64,000 bases of DNA from assembly GCF_027947535.2 (NCBI RefSeq), contig NZ_JAAGKO020000018.1:1-64000 (forward strand), read 5' to 3'. This document shows positions 44,453 to 55,200 of this stretch, in pieces. How positions within the stretch are numbered: position 1 is the stretch's first letter; each line of letters opens with the position of its first letter. Below the pieces are notes generated by a model, which worked only from the letters and a program-made list of their open reading frames with translations, ran no database searches and was not told the origin of the DNA. The stretch comes from Streptantibioticus silvisoli (GTDB taxonomy: Bacteria > Actinomycetota > Actinomycetes > Streptomycetales > Streptomycetaceae). The translations under genes were made by a program, and so were the position numbers.

Positions 44453-47400
44453 TCATCCCTCCGACAGCAGTCGTTCCAGGGCCGGGCGGTCGGGGAGGGC
44501 GGCGGGGTGTACGACGCGGCCGGTGCGGATGTAGACGAAGGCGGCGGTGACGCGGTCGAGGGGGACGCCGGCGCGTTCGGCCCAGGCGAGGCGGTAGACG
44601 GCGAGCTGGAGCGGGTCGGCGACCGGGGCGCGGTGGGTCTTCCAGTCGACGATCTCGTAGCCGCCGGCGCCCGTGCCGTCCGGGCCGGTGCGGTAGACCG
44701 CGTCGATGCGTCCGCGCACCACGCGTCCGGCGAGCCGGAGCTGGACCGGGACCTCGACGCGGTACGGCGTGAGGTGGGCGTAGGGGGTGCGCAGGAACGC
44801 CTCCTTGAGGGCGGCGAGGTCCTCCTCGTCGTCGATGGCGGCGCCGGGGTCGGGCTCGATGCCGGGCAGTTCGTCCAGGCCGAGCAGCGGGACCTCCTCG
44901 AACCGGGACTGCACCCAGGCGTGGAAGCGGGTGCCGCGCCGGGCGGCGGGCTGCGGGGGCCGGGGGACGGGCCGGGCCAGCTCGCGGGCGAACTCGGCGG
45001 GGTCGGCGGCCAGCCGCATCAGCTGGGTCGCGGTCAGCGAGGCGGGCAGCGGGACGTGCCGGACCGTGCGGCGCGCCAGCCGCAGTTCGCCGGCCAGCGC
45101 GTCGAGGTCCCGGTCCCAGGAGGCGGCGAGCCGGCTCTCCTCCGGGGTCAGTCCGGGGTCGGCGGGCGGCCCGGCGTCGGCGTGGTCCGGCGGGTCGAGC
45201 AGGCCGAGCACGGCGTCGGCGGCGGCGCGGCGGCGGCGCAGCGCGACCGGGTCGAGCGGCAGCGGCCAGGTGTGGTCGCCGGCGGTGTCCAGGGCCGGGT
45301 TCGTCTCCTGCTCGGCGGGCGGTTCGGCCCAGTGCTCGACCTCGCCGTACCCGGCCTCGCAGTGCTCGCGCAGCCGGTCGAGGAACGCGGACGGGCCGCG
45401 CGGGGTCTTCTGGGTGGGCCCCCACCAGTGGCCGCTGGCCAGCAGCAGGGAGCGCGGGCGGGTGAACGTGACGTAGCCGAGCCGCAGTTCCTCGGTGGCG
45501 TTGTGCTCGCGCATCTGCGCGCGGAAGCCGTCGACGCCCTTCTTGGTCCACTCCGCGACGTCGGGCAGCGTGGCGGTGTCGCCGCGCAGCGCGTGCGGCA
45601 GGACCTGGGCGTGCCAGGGCCACAGTTCGCGGACCTTGGCGCTGGGGAACGCCTCGCGGACCAGGCCGGGGACGACGACGACGTCCCACTCCAGGCCCTT
45701 GGACTTGTGGGCGGTCAGGACCTTGACGGTGTTCTCGCCGCCGGGCAGCGAGCTGTCGAGGCCCTTCTCGTGCCGGGCGGCGGCGCGCAGGAAGGCCAGG
45801 AACGCCAGCAGGCTCGCCTCGCCGTCGAGGGAGGCGAAGCCGGCGGCGACGTCGAGGAAGGAGCGCAGGGTCTCGCGGCGCCGGGCGGCCAGCGCCTGCG
45901 GGGAGGCGGCCAGTTCGACCTCCAGGCCGGTGACCGCCAGGACCCGGTGCAGTACGTCCATCAGCGGGTCGGCGAGCGACCGGCGCAGGTCGCGTATCTC
46001 GGTGGCGAGGGCGGCGAACCGGTGCCGGGCCTCGGCGGAGAACGGCAGGCCGTCGTCGTGGCCGGCCGGGCCGGTGAAGGTCTCCAGCGCGTCGGCGAGC
46101 GAGACGACCTCGGCCGGGTCGGTGCCCTCGACGGCGCGGGCCAGCGCTTCCCGGACGTCGGCGGCGTCGGCGCCGCCGGGGCCGTGGCGCACCAGGAGGC
46201 GGGCGCGGCGGCCGAGGAGGGCCAGGTCGCGGGGGCCGATCCGCCAGCGCGGGCCGGTCAGCAGCCGGACCAGGCCGGCGTTGGCGGTGGGGTCGTGCAG
46301 GACCTCGCAGGTGGCGACGAGGTCGGCGACCTCGGGCAGGTGCAGCAGCCCGGAGAGCCCGACGACCTCGACGGGCACGTCGCGGGCGACCAGCGCGGCG
46401 TGGATGTCGGCGAACTGGCCGCCGGTGCGGCACAGCACCGCGATCTCGCCGGGCGGGGTGCCGGTGGCGGTGAGGTGGCGGACGGAGTCGGCCAGCCAGC
46501 CGATCTCGTCGGCCCGGGTGGGCAGCAGGGCGCAGCGCACCAGGCCGTCGTGTTCGGCGCCGGGCGCGGGCCGCAGCGCCTCGACGCCCTCGTGCCGCCG
46601 GCGCAGCGGTGCGGCCAGCGCGTTGGCGAAGTCGAGCAGCCGGCCGCCGCTGCGGCGGTTCTCGCTGAGGCTGTAGCGGCGGGCCGGGGTGCCGTCGCGG
46701 CGCGGGAAGTGCTCGGGGAAGTCGTCGAGGTTGGCGACCGAGGCGCCGCGCCAGCCGTAGATGGCCTGGCAGGGGTCGCCGACGGCGGTGACCGGGTGGC
46801 CGGTGCCGGCGCCGAACAGGGCTGCCAGCAGCAACCGCTGGGCGACGGAGGTGTCCTGGTACTCGTCGAGCAGGACGACCCCGAACTCCTCGCGCAGCAG
46901 CGTGCCGACCTCGGGGCGGGTGCCGGCCAGCCGGGCGGACAGCGCGATCTGGTCGCCGAAGTCGAGCAGGTCGCGGCGGTGCTTCTCGGCGCGGTAGGCG
47001 GTGACGAGGGCGGCGAGGTCCTGCCGGCCGCGCACGGCGGGCGCGACGTCGCGCAGCCAGGCGTAGCCGCGCCGGGCCGGGTCGAGGCGGTCGAGTTCGG
47101 CGGTGAGCGCCGCGTCGTACTCGCGCACGGCGTCGGGGGGGACGAGGTGTTCGGACAGTTCGCCGTCGAGCGCGAGCAGGTCGGCGGCGAGGGTGGGCAG
47201 GCTCTTGGTCAGGTGCGGGTAGGGGCCGGGGGCGGCGGCCAGGACCCGGGCGGCGAGCTGGAAGCGGGTGGCGTCGGCGAGCAGCCGGGAGCCGGGTTCC
47301 AGGCCGATGCGCAGGCCGTGGTCCTTCAGCAGCTGCCCGGCGAACGCGTGGTAGGTCGACACCCGCGGTTCGCCGCCGGCCCCGTCGGGCGTGTCGGGGT

Positions 47401-47686
47401 CGGGGTCGGTGACGCCGGCCCGCACCAGCGCGGTGCGGACGCGTTCGGCCAGTTCGCCGGCCGCCTTGTTGGTGAACGTCAGGCCCAGCACACGGTCCGG
47501 GGCGACCTGTCCGGTGCCGGCCAGCCAGACGACGCGGGCGGCCATCACCGTGGTCTTGCCCGAGCCGGCCCCGGCCACGATGACCCCGGGTTCCAGCGGT
47601 GCCGTCACGCAGGCCATCTGCTCGGGGGTGAACGGGATGCCCAGCAGCGTCTTGAGCTGCTCGGGGTCGGTGAGAGGTGACGGCAC
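44453..47686 (-). CDS. adnA: ATP-dependent helicase-nuclease AdnA-like subunit
   Basis: AdnA and AdnB form the actinobacterial end-resecting motor-nuclease that replaces RecBCD/AddAB. This 1077-residue subunit has Walker A AGAGSGKTT (38-46), DEYQD at 274-278, and later UvrD motifs (LSENRRSGGRLLDFANAL; LTAHKSKGLEWDVVVVPG; YVTFTRPRSLL). The C-terminal nuclease has VDWKTH at about 1013-1018. The order, with the AdnB-like gene upstream, matches mycobacteria. The GTG at 47686 has a TAGCCT -10 ending 6 nt upstream, so adnA may also have its own leaderless promoter. Confidence 0.88.
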   Translation of the reverse strand: MPSPLTDPEQLKTLLGIPFTPEQMACVTAPLEPGVIVAGAGSGKTTVMAARVVWLAGTGQVAPDRVLGLTFTNKAAGELAERVRTALVRAGVTDPDPDTPDGAGGEPRVSTYHAFAGQLLKDHGLRIGLEPGSRLLADATRFQLAARVLAAAPGPYPHLTKSLPTLAADLLALDGELSEHLVPPDAVREYDAALTAELDRLDPARRGYAWLRDVAPAVRGRQDLAALVTAYRAEKHRRDLLDFGDQIALSARLAGTRPEVGTLLREEFGVVLLDEYQDTSVAQRLLLAALFGAGTGHPVTAVGDPCQAIYGWRGASVANLDDFPEHFPRRDGTPARRYSLSENRRSGGRLLDFANALAAPLRRRHEGVEALRPAPGAEHDGLVRCALLPTRADEIGWLADSVRHLTATGTPPGEIAVLCRTGGQFADIHAALVARDVPVEVVGLSGLLHLPEVADLVATCEVLHDPTANAGLVRLLTGPRWRIGPRDLALLGRRARLLVRHGPGGADAADVREALARAVEGTDPAEVVSLADALETFTGPAGHDDGLPFSAEARHRFAALATEIRDLRRSLADPLMDVLHRVLAVTGLEVELAASPQALAARRRETLRSFLDVAAGFASLDGEASLLAFLAFLRAAARHEKGLDSSLPGGENTVKVLTAHKSKGLEWDVVVVPGLVREAFPSAKVRELWPWHAQVLPHALRGDTATLPDVAEWTKKGVDGFRAQMREHNATEELRLGYVTFTRPRSLLLASGHWWGPTQKTPRGPSAFLDRLREHCEAGYGEVEHWAEPPAEQETNPALDTAGDHTWPLPLDPVALRRRRAAADAVLGLLDPPDHADAGPPADPGLTPEESRLAASWDRDLDALAGELRLARRTVRHVPLPASLTATQLMRLAADPAEFARELARPVPRPPQPAARRGTRFHAWVQSRFEEVPLLGLDELPGIEPDPGAAIDDEEDLAALKEAFLRTPYAHLTPYRVEVPVQLRLAGRVVRGRIDAVYRTGPDGTGAGGYEIVDWKTHRAPVADPLQLAVYRLAWAERAGVPLDRVTAAFVYIRTGRVVHPAALPDRPALERLLSEG

Positions 47687-47692
47687 TCCGAG

Positions 47693-47698
47693 AGGCTA
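47693..47698 (-). promoter_or_regulatory. adnA -10 element, leaderless-type
   Basis: TAGCCT on the minus strand ends 6 nt before the adnA GTG, inside the 83-bp gap after adnB. This suggests an internal promoter within the adnB-adnA pair. Confidence 0.45.
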
Positions 47699-47769
47699 AC
47701 CGCCGGGTCGGACACCGCCCGCCACCCCGTTGCTCCGCCGCCCCGCCGGTCCGTCGCCCCGGGCCGGCC

Positions 47770-50700
47770 TCACTCCACCACCTGGCGGCCCTCCGGGCGG
47801 GCGCTGCACGAGGCGTGGAAAGCGCAGTTGTCGCAGGAACGGCCCGGGGAGGGGGTGAAGCGTTCCTCCAGCACGGTGGCGGCCGCGGTGGCCAGCAGGG
47901 TCGTCGGCCAGTCGTCGGCGGCGGTGTCGATCGGCGGCTGGGCCTGCGTTCTGGGCAGCGCGTCGCCGCCCTCCTTCTTCGGCGCGGCCTGCCGCAGGTG
48001 GACGAGTTCGGCGCCGCCCGGCACCACCGCGTCCAGGTCGCGCAACGCGAGCTGGTAGACGGCGAGTTGAGGATGGCGTTCGACCTCGGCGGCGGTCGGG
48101 GCCCGTTTGCCGGTCTTGAAGTCGACGACGTAGACCCGGCCCTCGGCGTCGCGTTCGACCAGGTCCATGCTGCCGCGCACCCGCACCTGGTACGGGCCGG
48201 CCTCCAGCGTGACGTCGAACTCCCGCTCGGAGGCGACCGGTTCACGGCCGCGTTCCATGACGTGCCAGTGCAGGAAGCGCTCCAGGACGACGCGGGCCTG
48301 CTCGCGCTCCTGCTTCGACTTCCACGGCGCGTCGAAGGCCAGCGCGTCCCAGACCGAGTCCAGTCGCTCCATCAGCACGTCCAGCCGGGCCGGGGTGCGG
48401 CGCGAGGCGACCTCGTCGGCGAGCACGTGCACCACGTTGCCGAAGCCCTGCGCCGCGGTCGACGGGTCGTCCGCCTTCACCTCCCGGCCCAGGAACCAGC
48501 GCAGCGAACAGTCGTCGACCAGCTGCCCCAGCGCGCTGCCGGACAACGCCACCGGCTGGGCGGGGTCGCGCAACGGGCTCTCGGCGTGCGTCGGTTCGCG
48601 CAGCCCCCACCAGCGCTGCGGATGCGCGGCCGGCACGAGGGCGTACCCCTCGTCGTCGGTCAGCGCGGCCAGCCGGGCCAGCCGGGCGGCGGCGGCCCGG
48701 CGCAGCGCCGGGGAGACGGCCGGGTCGACCGTGGTGGCCCGCAGTTCCGCGACGAGCGCGGCCACCGCCAGCGGGCGGCGCGGCCGGGCGGTGACGTCGC
48801 GCGGCTCGACGCCGAGTTCGGCCAGGAAACGCGACGGCTGGTCGCCGTCGTCCGCCGGGCCCTTGACGGCGGTGACCACCAGGCGTTCCGACGCCCGGGT
48901 GACCGCGACGTAGAACAGCCGGCGCTCCTCGGCCAGCAGCGCGCCGGGCGGCAGCGGTTCGGCCAGCCCGTCGCGGCCGATCCGGTCCGCCTCCAGCAGC
49001 GACCCGCGCCGCCGCAGGTCCGGCCACAGCCCGTCCTGGACCCCGGCGACCACCACCATCCGCCACTGCCGGCCCTTGCTGCGGTGCGCGGTGGTCAGCA
49101 GCACCGCGTCCGGCCGCACCGCACGGCGGGTCAGCACGTCGGCCGCGATGTCCTGGGCGTCCAGCTCCTCCAGGAAGTTCAGCGCGCCGCGGCCTCCGGT
49201 GCGCTGCTCGGCGCGGGCCGCGGTCTCGAACAGCGCGCAGGCCGCGTCCAGGTCCCGGTCGGCGTTGCGAGCCGCGGCGCCCCCGCGGGCGGCGAGGCGT
49301 TCCAGCCGGGCGGGCCACGGCGTGCCGCTCCACAGCTCCCACAGCGCCGCCTCCGCCGTCCCGCCGGCCGCCAGCACCGTGCGGGCGGCCCGCAGCAGCT
49401 CCCCCAGCCGCCGGGCACCGCGGGCGTACGCGTCGTCATGCGCGATCAGGCGCTCCGGCGCGGCCAGCGCGGCGGTGATCAGCCGGTCCGACGGCGACGG
49501 CACCGCCCGCCCCCCGGCCCGCTCCTCCTCCCGCAACGCCCGCCCGAGCCGCCGCAGATCCGCCGCGTCCATCCCGCCCAGCGGCGACGCGAGCAGCGTC
49601 AACGCGTCCTCCACGGGCAACCAGTCCGGAACGGTGAGGGGGGAGGGGGGTTGGGGGTGCGCGTCTTCGGGGGTGGGGTCTTCAGGGGTGGCCGCTCGGG
49701 CGTGCGGGGCATCGGGGGAGGCGGTTTCCGCGGCGACCGCTTGGGCGTGCGCGTCTTCGGGGTTGGCGGCTTCCGTCATGACGTCCGGGGAGCCGACGCC
49801 TTCAGCCTCCACGTCCAGCGGGCCAGCCTCTTCAGCCCGCACGTCCGGGGAGCCGGCGCGTTCAGCCCCCGCGGGATGCGGGTCGGCGCCTTCACGACCC
49901 GCTCCCTCGGGGGTGGCGTCTTCAGGCCGTACGCCTTCAACACCCGCGCCGTCAGGCCGTACGCCATCAAGCCCCGCGTCATCGGGACCGGCCTCCTCCC
50001 CGCCCTCCGCAGCGGCGGGCACCCCGTCCCCCACCCCCTCCTCCCCCGCCGTGCGGGCCGGGGGGACCGTGGTCGGGCCGGCGGTATGCAGGGCGGCGCG
50101 GGCGGCGACGCGCAGGGCGAGCAGCAGGGGGGCTACGGCGGGTTCCTCGCGGAGCGGCAGGTCGTCGCCGTCGATCTCCACCGGGACGCCGGCCGAGGTC
50201 AGCGCGCGGCGCAGTACCGGCAGCGAGCGGGCGCCTGCCCTGACCAGCACCGCCATGTCCGCCCACGGGACGTCGTCCTCCAGGTGGGCGCGGCGCAGCA
50301 GGTCGGCGACGTTGTCGGTCTCGGAGCCGGCCGTGGGGAACGTCAGCACCTCCACCCGGGCGGGCCGGGCGGCGGCGCCGGCGGACGGGACGGGTTCGCG
50401 GTGCGCGCGGATCACCCGGGCAGGCAGCCGGGTCAGCGGCATGCGGCCGGCGATCCGGCGGGTGGCGGCGAGCATCCCCGGGCCGGCCCGGTAGGAGGTG
50501 GTCAGCGCGGTGACCGGCGCCGCGGAGCCGTCGGCGGCCGGGAACAGGCCGGGGAAGTCCAGCACGCCGCCGACGTCGGCGCCGCGGAAGGCGTAGATCG
50601 ACTGGTCGGGGTCGCCGAAGGCGACCAGCGTGCGGCCGCCGCCGGCGATCGCACGCAGCAGCCGGACCTGGGCGGGGTCGGTGTCCTGGATCTCGTCGAC

Positions 50701-51492
50701 GAACACCGCGTCCCAGTCGCCGGCCCGGTCGCGGGCCGGGGCCACCGCGCGGCGCACGAGTTCCGCGTAGTCGACCGCGCCCTGGAGGCCGAGGACGTCG
50801 AGGTACTCGGCGAGGAAGCCGGCCGCCGCCGCCCAGTCGGGGCGCCCGGTGCGGTCGGCGAACGCGGCCAGCTCACCGGGGCCCAGGCCCAGTTCCCGGG
50901 TGCGGGCCAGCACCGCGCGGACCTCGTCGGCGAAGCCGCGGGTGGTCAGCGCGGCCCGCAGGTCCTTCGGCCAGCGCACCGACGCCCGCCCGGACCGGGC
51001 GAGTTCGGCCTCACCGGCCAGCAGTTCGCGGACGGTGAGGTCCTGCTCCGGCCCGGACAGCAGGCGCAGCGGGTGCGCGAAGGCGTCCGGGTCCTGTTCG
51101 GCGCGGACCAGGGCGTAGGACAGCGAGTGGAAGGTGGTGGGCCGCGGGGCGGTGCGGCCGCCGAGGCGGGCGGCAAGCCGGTCGCGCAGGGTCGCGGCGG
51201 CGGCCCGCCGGTCGGTGAGGACCAGCAGGCGTTCGGGGTCGGCGCCGCGGGCCACCCGGTCCACGACGGCCTCGACCAGGGTGGTGGTCTTGCCGGTGCC
51301 GGGCCCGGCCAGCACCAGCAGCGGTCCGGTGCGGTGCTCAACCACCGCGCGCTGTCCGGCGTCCAGTGAGGGGGGCGGCGGCACGGCGGGGAGGTCGAGG
51401 AGCAGCCGGTACCCGGCCGGCGCGGTGGCCGGCCGGTGGCGCACCGACGGGACGGACGGTACGGACGGGACAGTCGGTACGGAGGGGGTCAC
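47770..51492 (-). CDS. adnB: ATP-dependent helicase-nuclease AdnB-like subunit
   Basis: A 1240-residue UvrD-type helicase with nuclease. Walker A is AGPGTGKTT (62-70), the DExxQ box is DEIQD (266-270), and GDPDQSIYAFRG is motif III. Later motifs TTAHRSKGRQWRMVVVAG and YVAVTRASERL are present. The C-terminal nuclease has VVDFKTGK, and the final Cys cluster CDNCAFHASC, together with a distant upstream Cys, is of the Fe-S type found in AddB/AdnB nucleases. Residues about 472-617 are a repetitive acidic insert described separately. The N-terminal PSVP run is low complexity and the GTG at 51492 has no clear ribosome-binding site. Confidence 0.86.
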   Translation of the reverse strand: MTPSVPTVPSVPSVPSVRHRPATAPAGYRLLLDLPAVPPPPSLDAGQRAVVEHRTGPLLVLAGPGTGKTTTLVEAVVDRVARGADPERLLVLTDRRAAAATLRDRLAARLGGRTAPRPTTFHSLSYALVRAEQDPDAFAHPLRLLSGPEQDLTVRELLAGEAELARSGRASVRWPKDLRAALTTRGFADEVRAVLARTRELGLGPGELAAFADRTGRPDWAAAAGFLAEYLDVLGLQGAVDYAELVRRAVAPARDRAGDWDAVFVDEIQDTDPAQVRLLRAIAGGGRTLVAFGDPDQSIYAFRGADVGGVLDFPGLFPAADGSAAPVTALTTSYRAGPGMLAATRRIAGRMPLTRLPARVIRAHREPVPSAGAAARPARVEVLTFPTAGSETDNVADLLRRAHLEDDVPWADMAVLVRAGARSLPVLRRALTSAGVPVEIDGDDLPLREEPAVAPLLLALRVAARAALHTAGPTTVPPARTAGEEGVGDGVPAAAEGGEEAGPDDAGLDGVRPDGAGVEGVRPEDATPEGAGREGADPHPAGAERAGSPDVRAEEAGPLDVEAEGVGSPDVMTEAANPEDAHAQAVAAETASPDAPHARAATPEDPTPEDAHPQPPSPLTVPDWLPVEDALTLLASPLGGMDAADLRRLGRALREEERAGGRAVPSPSDRLITAALAAPERLIAHDDAYARGARRLGELLRAARTVLAAGGTAEAALWELWSGTPWPARLERLAARGGAAARNADRDLDAACALFETAARAEQRTGGRGALNFLEELDAQDIAADVLTRRAVRPDAVLLTTAHRSKGRQWRMVVVAGVQDGLWPDLRRRGSLLEADRIGRDGLAEPLPPGALLAEERRLFYVAVTRASERLVVTAVKGPADDGDQPSRFLAELGVEPRDVTARPRRPLAVAALVAELRATTVDPAVSPALRRAAAARLARLAALTDDEGYALVPAAHPQRWWGLREPTHAESPLRDPAQPVALSGSALGQLVDDCSLRWFLGREVKADDPSTAAQGFGNVVHVLADEVASRRTPARLDVLMERLDSVWDALAFDAPWKSKQEREQARVVLERFLHWHVMERGREPVASEREFDVTLEAGPYQVRVRGSMDLVERDAEGRVYVVDFKTGKRAPTAAEVERHPQLAVYQLALRDLDAVVPGGAELVHLRQAAPKKEGGDALPRTQAQPPIDTAADDWPTTLLATAAATVLEERFTPSPGRSCDNCAFHASCSARPEGRQVVE
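49642..50079 (-). repeat. Repetitive insert coding region within adnB
   Basis: About 146 codons of imperfect repeats such as GLDGVRPDGAGVEGVRPED, GSPDVRAEEAGPLDVEAEG and TPEDPTPEDAHPQP interrupt adnB between helicase motifs IV and V. The DNA shows recurring ttcagcc..cacgtccgggg elements. The composition (Gly, Ala, Glu, Asp, Pro) predicts disorder. Confidence 0.8.
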
Positions 51493-51744
51493 GTGGATCG
51501 GCGGTTCCGGTTCCGGTTGCGTGCGGGTGCTGGTGCGGGCGGCGCCGGCGGGCCGGTCGCGGCCCCGGTGCCCGGCGCGGCCGGTGTCGCGGACGCGGGC
51601 GGGCGCGGCCGGGACGCCGACGCTACGCCACCGCGCTGCGGCCGCCGCGTACCCCCCGGACCGGGCCGCGCCGAACCGTCCGCGCGGCGCGGCGCCCGCC
51701 GGGGCCCCGGATGGCGGAAGCTTGGAGCTGTGAACAGCCGGTCG

Positions 51745-52101
51745 TCAGCCGTGCGTGCCGTCCCAGCGGGCACGGGGCATGTCAATGCGCGGTATGTGCC
51801 CCTCGGCGGAGCGGCCCGCCGCCCGCAGCGGGGTGCCCTCGCGGCGGTAGTGGGCGAGCGCCCGCAGTTCGTGGCCGGTGAGCAGGGTGCCGTCCGCGCG
51901 GACCACCCGCCACCACGGCACACCGCCGCCGTACAGGGTCATCACCCGGCCGACCTGCCGCGGGCCGCCCTCCTCCAGCCATTCGGCGACGTCGCCGTAG
52001 GTCATCACCCGGCCCGGTGGAATGCCCTCGGCGACCTCCAGCACCCGGTCCGCGTAAGGCGGCAGCTCGACGGGCCCGTTCCGCCCCGGCTCGTCACGCA
52101 T
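51745..52101 (-). CDS. Alkyltransferase-like (ATL) MGMT-family protein
   Basis: A 118-residue protein with the DNA-binding fold of O6-alkylguanine transferases: YADRVLEVAEGIPPGRVMTYGDVAEWL is the helix-turn-helix region with the minor-groove Arg/Tyr area. The alkyl-accepting PCHR motif is replaced by PWWR (62-65), so it cannot transfer alkyl groups. ATL proteins instead flag O6-alkylguanine for nucleotide excision repair. The ATG at 52101 has a strong AAGGAGG. It sits just upstream of adnB in the same direction, in a DNA-repair neighbourhood. Confidence 0.9.
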   Translation of the reverse strand: MRDEPGRNGPVELPPYADRVLEVAEGIPPGRVMTYGDVAEWLEEGGPRQVGRVMTLYGGGVPWWRVVRADGTLLTGHELRALAHYRREGTPLRAAGRSAEGHIPRIDMPRARWDGTHG

Positions 52102-52269
52102 CGCTCAGCCCTCCTTCACGCATCGGTACCGCTTCCCCATCCTGCCGCACGCCTACGACAACGCGGCACGGTGACCACCGCCACGAAATGCGGTCCGGTG
52201 CCCTCATCGGTAGCCGGTCCATGCCACCATCGTGCGAAACGGTGACTGGTGATACGAGATCAACATGCG

Positions 52270-55200
52270 ATGGCCGGAGGCCAGGACGCGGAACCACCTC
52301 GGGTGCTCCCGTCCTCCGCGGGGCTGCCCGCGTCCGGCCCGGAGGGGACGACTCCGGTGCTACGCGCCCACGGCTCGGCGGACGACGAGCGCCCCAGCGG
52401 CGCGCCCGACCGCCCCAATCCGCCGCCCGACGCCACCCCTCCCCCGGCCGCCCGGCCGTCCGGCGCCCCGCCCGCCGGGACCCCGGCCCCGGCCACCCCG
52501 AAGCCTGACGTCATGCCGTCCGACGACGCCGTGACGCCGGGCGAGTCCCCCGCGCCCGGCGACCCGTCCGCGCCCGGCGAGTCCTCCGCGCCCGATGACA
52601 CCTCCGCTTCGGGCGACACGTCCGGGTCCGGCGACACGTCCGCGTCCGGCAGACCGGCGCACGGCGGCCTCCCCCCGTCCGGCAGACCCGAGCCGGAGTC
52701 GGCGTCCCGACCCGAGCCGAAGTCCGAGCCGGAGCCCGAGCCCGGGGTGACGCAATCCCACGAGCCCGAGCCGAAGCCGGAACCCGGACCCGGACCGACC
52801 CCCGAGCCCGAGGCAGAGCCGAAGCCGACCCCCGAGCCCGACGGCGACTCCAGTACCCCGCACACCCCGGCCCCGCGGGACGACGACACGCCGCACCCTC
52901 CCGGAGGGGACTCCGCCGTGGCGAAGGTCGTGCGGGACGCGGCCGCGGTGTCGCGGCCGCCGTCCGGGGCGCACCCGGCCGTGGAGCCGGGTATCGAGCA
53001 CACCGAGGAGGTGGCCGGCGACGAGCCGCTGCTGGCGGCGCGGGTGCACCGGCCGGCGGACCTGCTGCGGTTCCTGACCGGGGTGCTGGGGCTGGTGGTG
53101 GTGCTGGCGATCGCGATGTTCGCGCACGGCACCACCAACGGCGTCGAGCAGGACATCGCGCGCGGCACGCAGGGCGCGCCGGACTTCCTGATCACGTTCG
53201 CCGGGTTCACCGCGAGCGTGGCGGTGCTGATCGTGCCGGTGGCGTTCGCCGTCGAGCGGCTGATCAAGCGGGACGGGCTGCGGGTCGCCGACGGTGTGCT
53301 GGCCGCGGTGCTGGCGCACGGGCTGTCGCTCGCGACCGACCTGTGGGTGACCGACGCCGCGCCCGGCACGATCCGCGACGCGCTGACCACGACCGCGCCC
53401 AGCGGCGGTATCACCGACCCGGTGCACGGCTATCTCGCTCCGGTGATCGCGTACATGACGGCGGTGGGCATGTCGCGCCGGCCGCGCTGGCGGGTGGCGC
53501 TGTGGTGCGTGCTGCTGCTGGACGCGTTCGCGGTGCTGGTCGGCGGCTACACCACGCCGTTCTCCATCGTGGTGACGCTGCTGATCGGCTGGACGGTGGC
53601 GTACGCGACGGTCTACGCGGTCGGGTCGCCCAACGTACGGCCGACCGGGCAGACGCTGCTGGCCGGGCTGCGCCGGGTCGGGTTCTCGCCGGTGACCGCC
53701 CAGCGGTTCGACGACGCGCCGGACACCGCGGACTCCGAGCGCGGCCGGCGCTATCTGGTGACGCTGACCGACGGGCCGCCGCTGGACATCACGGTGGTCG
53801 ACCGCGAGCAGCAGGCGCACGGTTTCTTCTACCGGTTCTGGCGGCGGCTTCAGTTGCGCGGCGTCACCGAGCGGCGCAGCCTCCAGTCGCTGCGGCAGGC
53901 GCTGGAGCAGGAGGCGCTGCTGGCGTACGCGGCGATCTCGGCCGGGGCGCACGCGCCGAAGCTCATCGCCACCTCCGAACTGGGCCCGGACGCGGTGATG
54001 CTGGTCTACGAGCACATCGACGGCCGGTCGCTGGACGGCCTGGAGGACGAGGAGATCACCGGTGAGGTGATGGACCGGGCCTGGCAGCAGGTGCGGTCCC
54101 TGCAGTCCCGCCGGATCGCACACCGGCGGCTGGTCGGCGAGTCGCTGCTGGTCGACCGGGACGGCACGCTGTACGTGACGGACCTGCGCAGCGGTGAGAT
54201 CGCGGCCGGCGACATCGTGCTGCGGATGGACGTCGCCCAGCTGATGACGACGTTCGCGCTGCGGGTCGGCCCGGAGCGGGCGGTGTCGTCGGCGGTGCGG
54301 GTGCTGGGCCCGGACGCGGTGGCCGACAGCCTGCCGCTGCTCCAGCCGATCGCGCTGGACCGGTCGACCCGCGCGACGCTGCGGCAGCTGGCGAAGGCGC
54401 GGTCCAACCGGGAGCGGTCGGCGGTGATCGAGGCCACCCGGATCCGGCGGACCGTCGACCCGCAGGAGCTGTCGGCGGACCACAAGGTGGCCAAGGCACA
54501 GCTGAAGGCGGAGAAGGAGGCGGAGAAGCGCGCCATGGAGGACGCGCTGGAGGCCGCCCGCGAGGAGGACCTGCTGTCGCAGATACGGCAGCAGGTGTTG
54601 CAGATCCGCCCGCAGGCGCCGGTGCAGCCGGTGCGCCTGGAGCGGTTCAAGGCCCGCACCCTGGTGAGTTACATCGCCGGTGCGATCGCCGCGTACTTCC
54701 TGCTGTCGCAGCTGACGTCGCTGAAGTGGAACCAGGTGATCGGCGACGCGAACTGGGCGTGGGTGGTGGCGGCGCTGCTGCTGTCGGCGGCCACCTACGT
54801 GCCGGCCACCATGAGCCTGCTGGGCTTCGTGCCGGAGAAGGTGCCGTTCGGGCGGACCGTGCTGGCGCAGGTGGCCGGCAACTTCGTGAAGCTGGTGGCG
54901 CCCGCGGCGGTCGGCGGGGTGGCGCTCAACACCCGTTTCCTGCAACGCAACGGGGTGCGGCCGGGCCTGGCGGTGGCGAGCGTGGGCGCGGCGCAGCTGG
55001 CGTCGCTGGGCGGGCACATCCTGCTGCTGGCCATGTTCGGTTATCTGACCGGCACCCAGCACGCGCCGTCGCTGTCGCCGTCGCGGACGGTGATCGCCGG
55101 CCTGCTGACCGCGGCGGTGCTGGTGCTGGTGGTCACCGCGGTGCCGCCGCTGCGCAAGTTCGTCTCCTCGCGGGTGCGTTCGCTGTTCGCCGGGGTGGTG

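Noticed and set aside
44027-47680. 1217-codon plus-strand frame opposite adnA
   Set aside because: It is the antisense shadow of adnA; the product is Gly/Arg/Val-rich with no domain.
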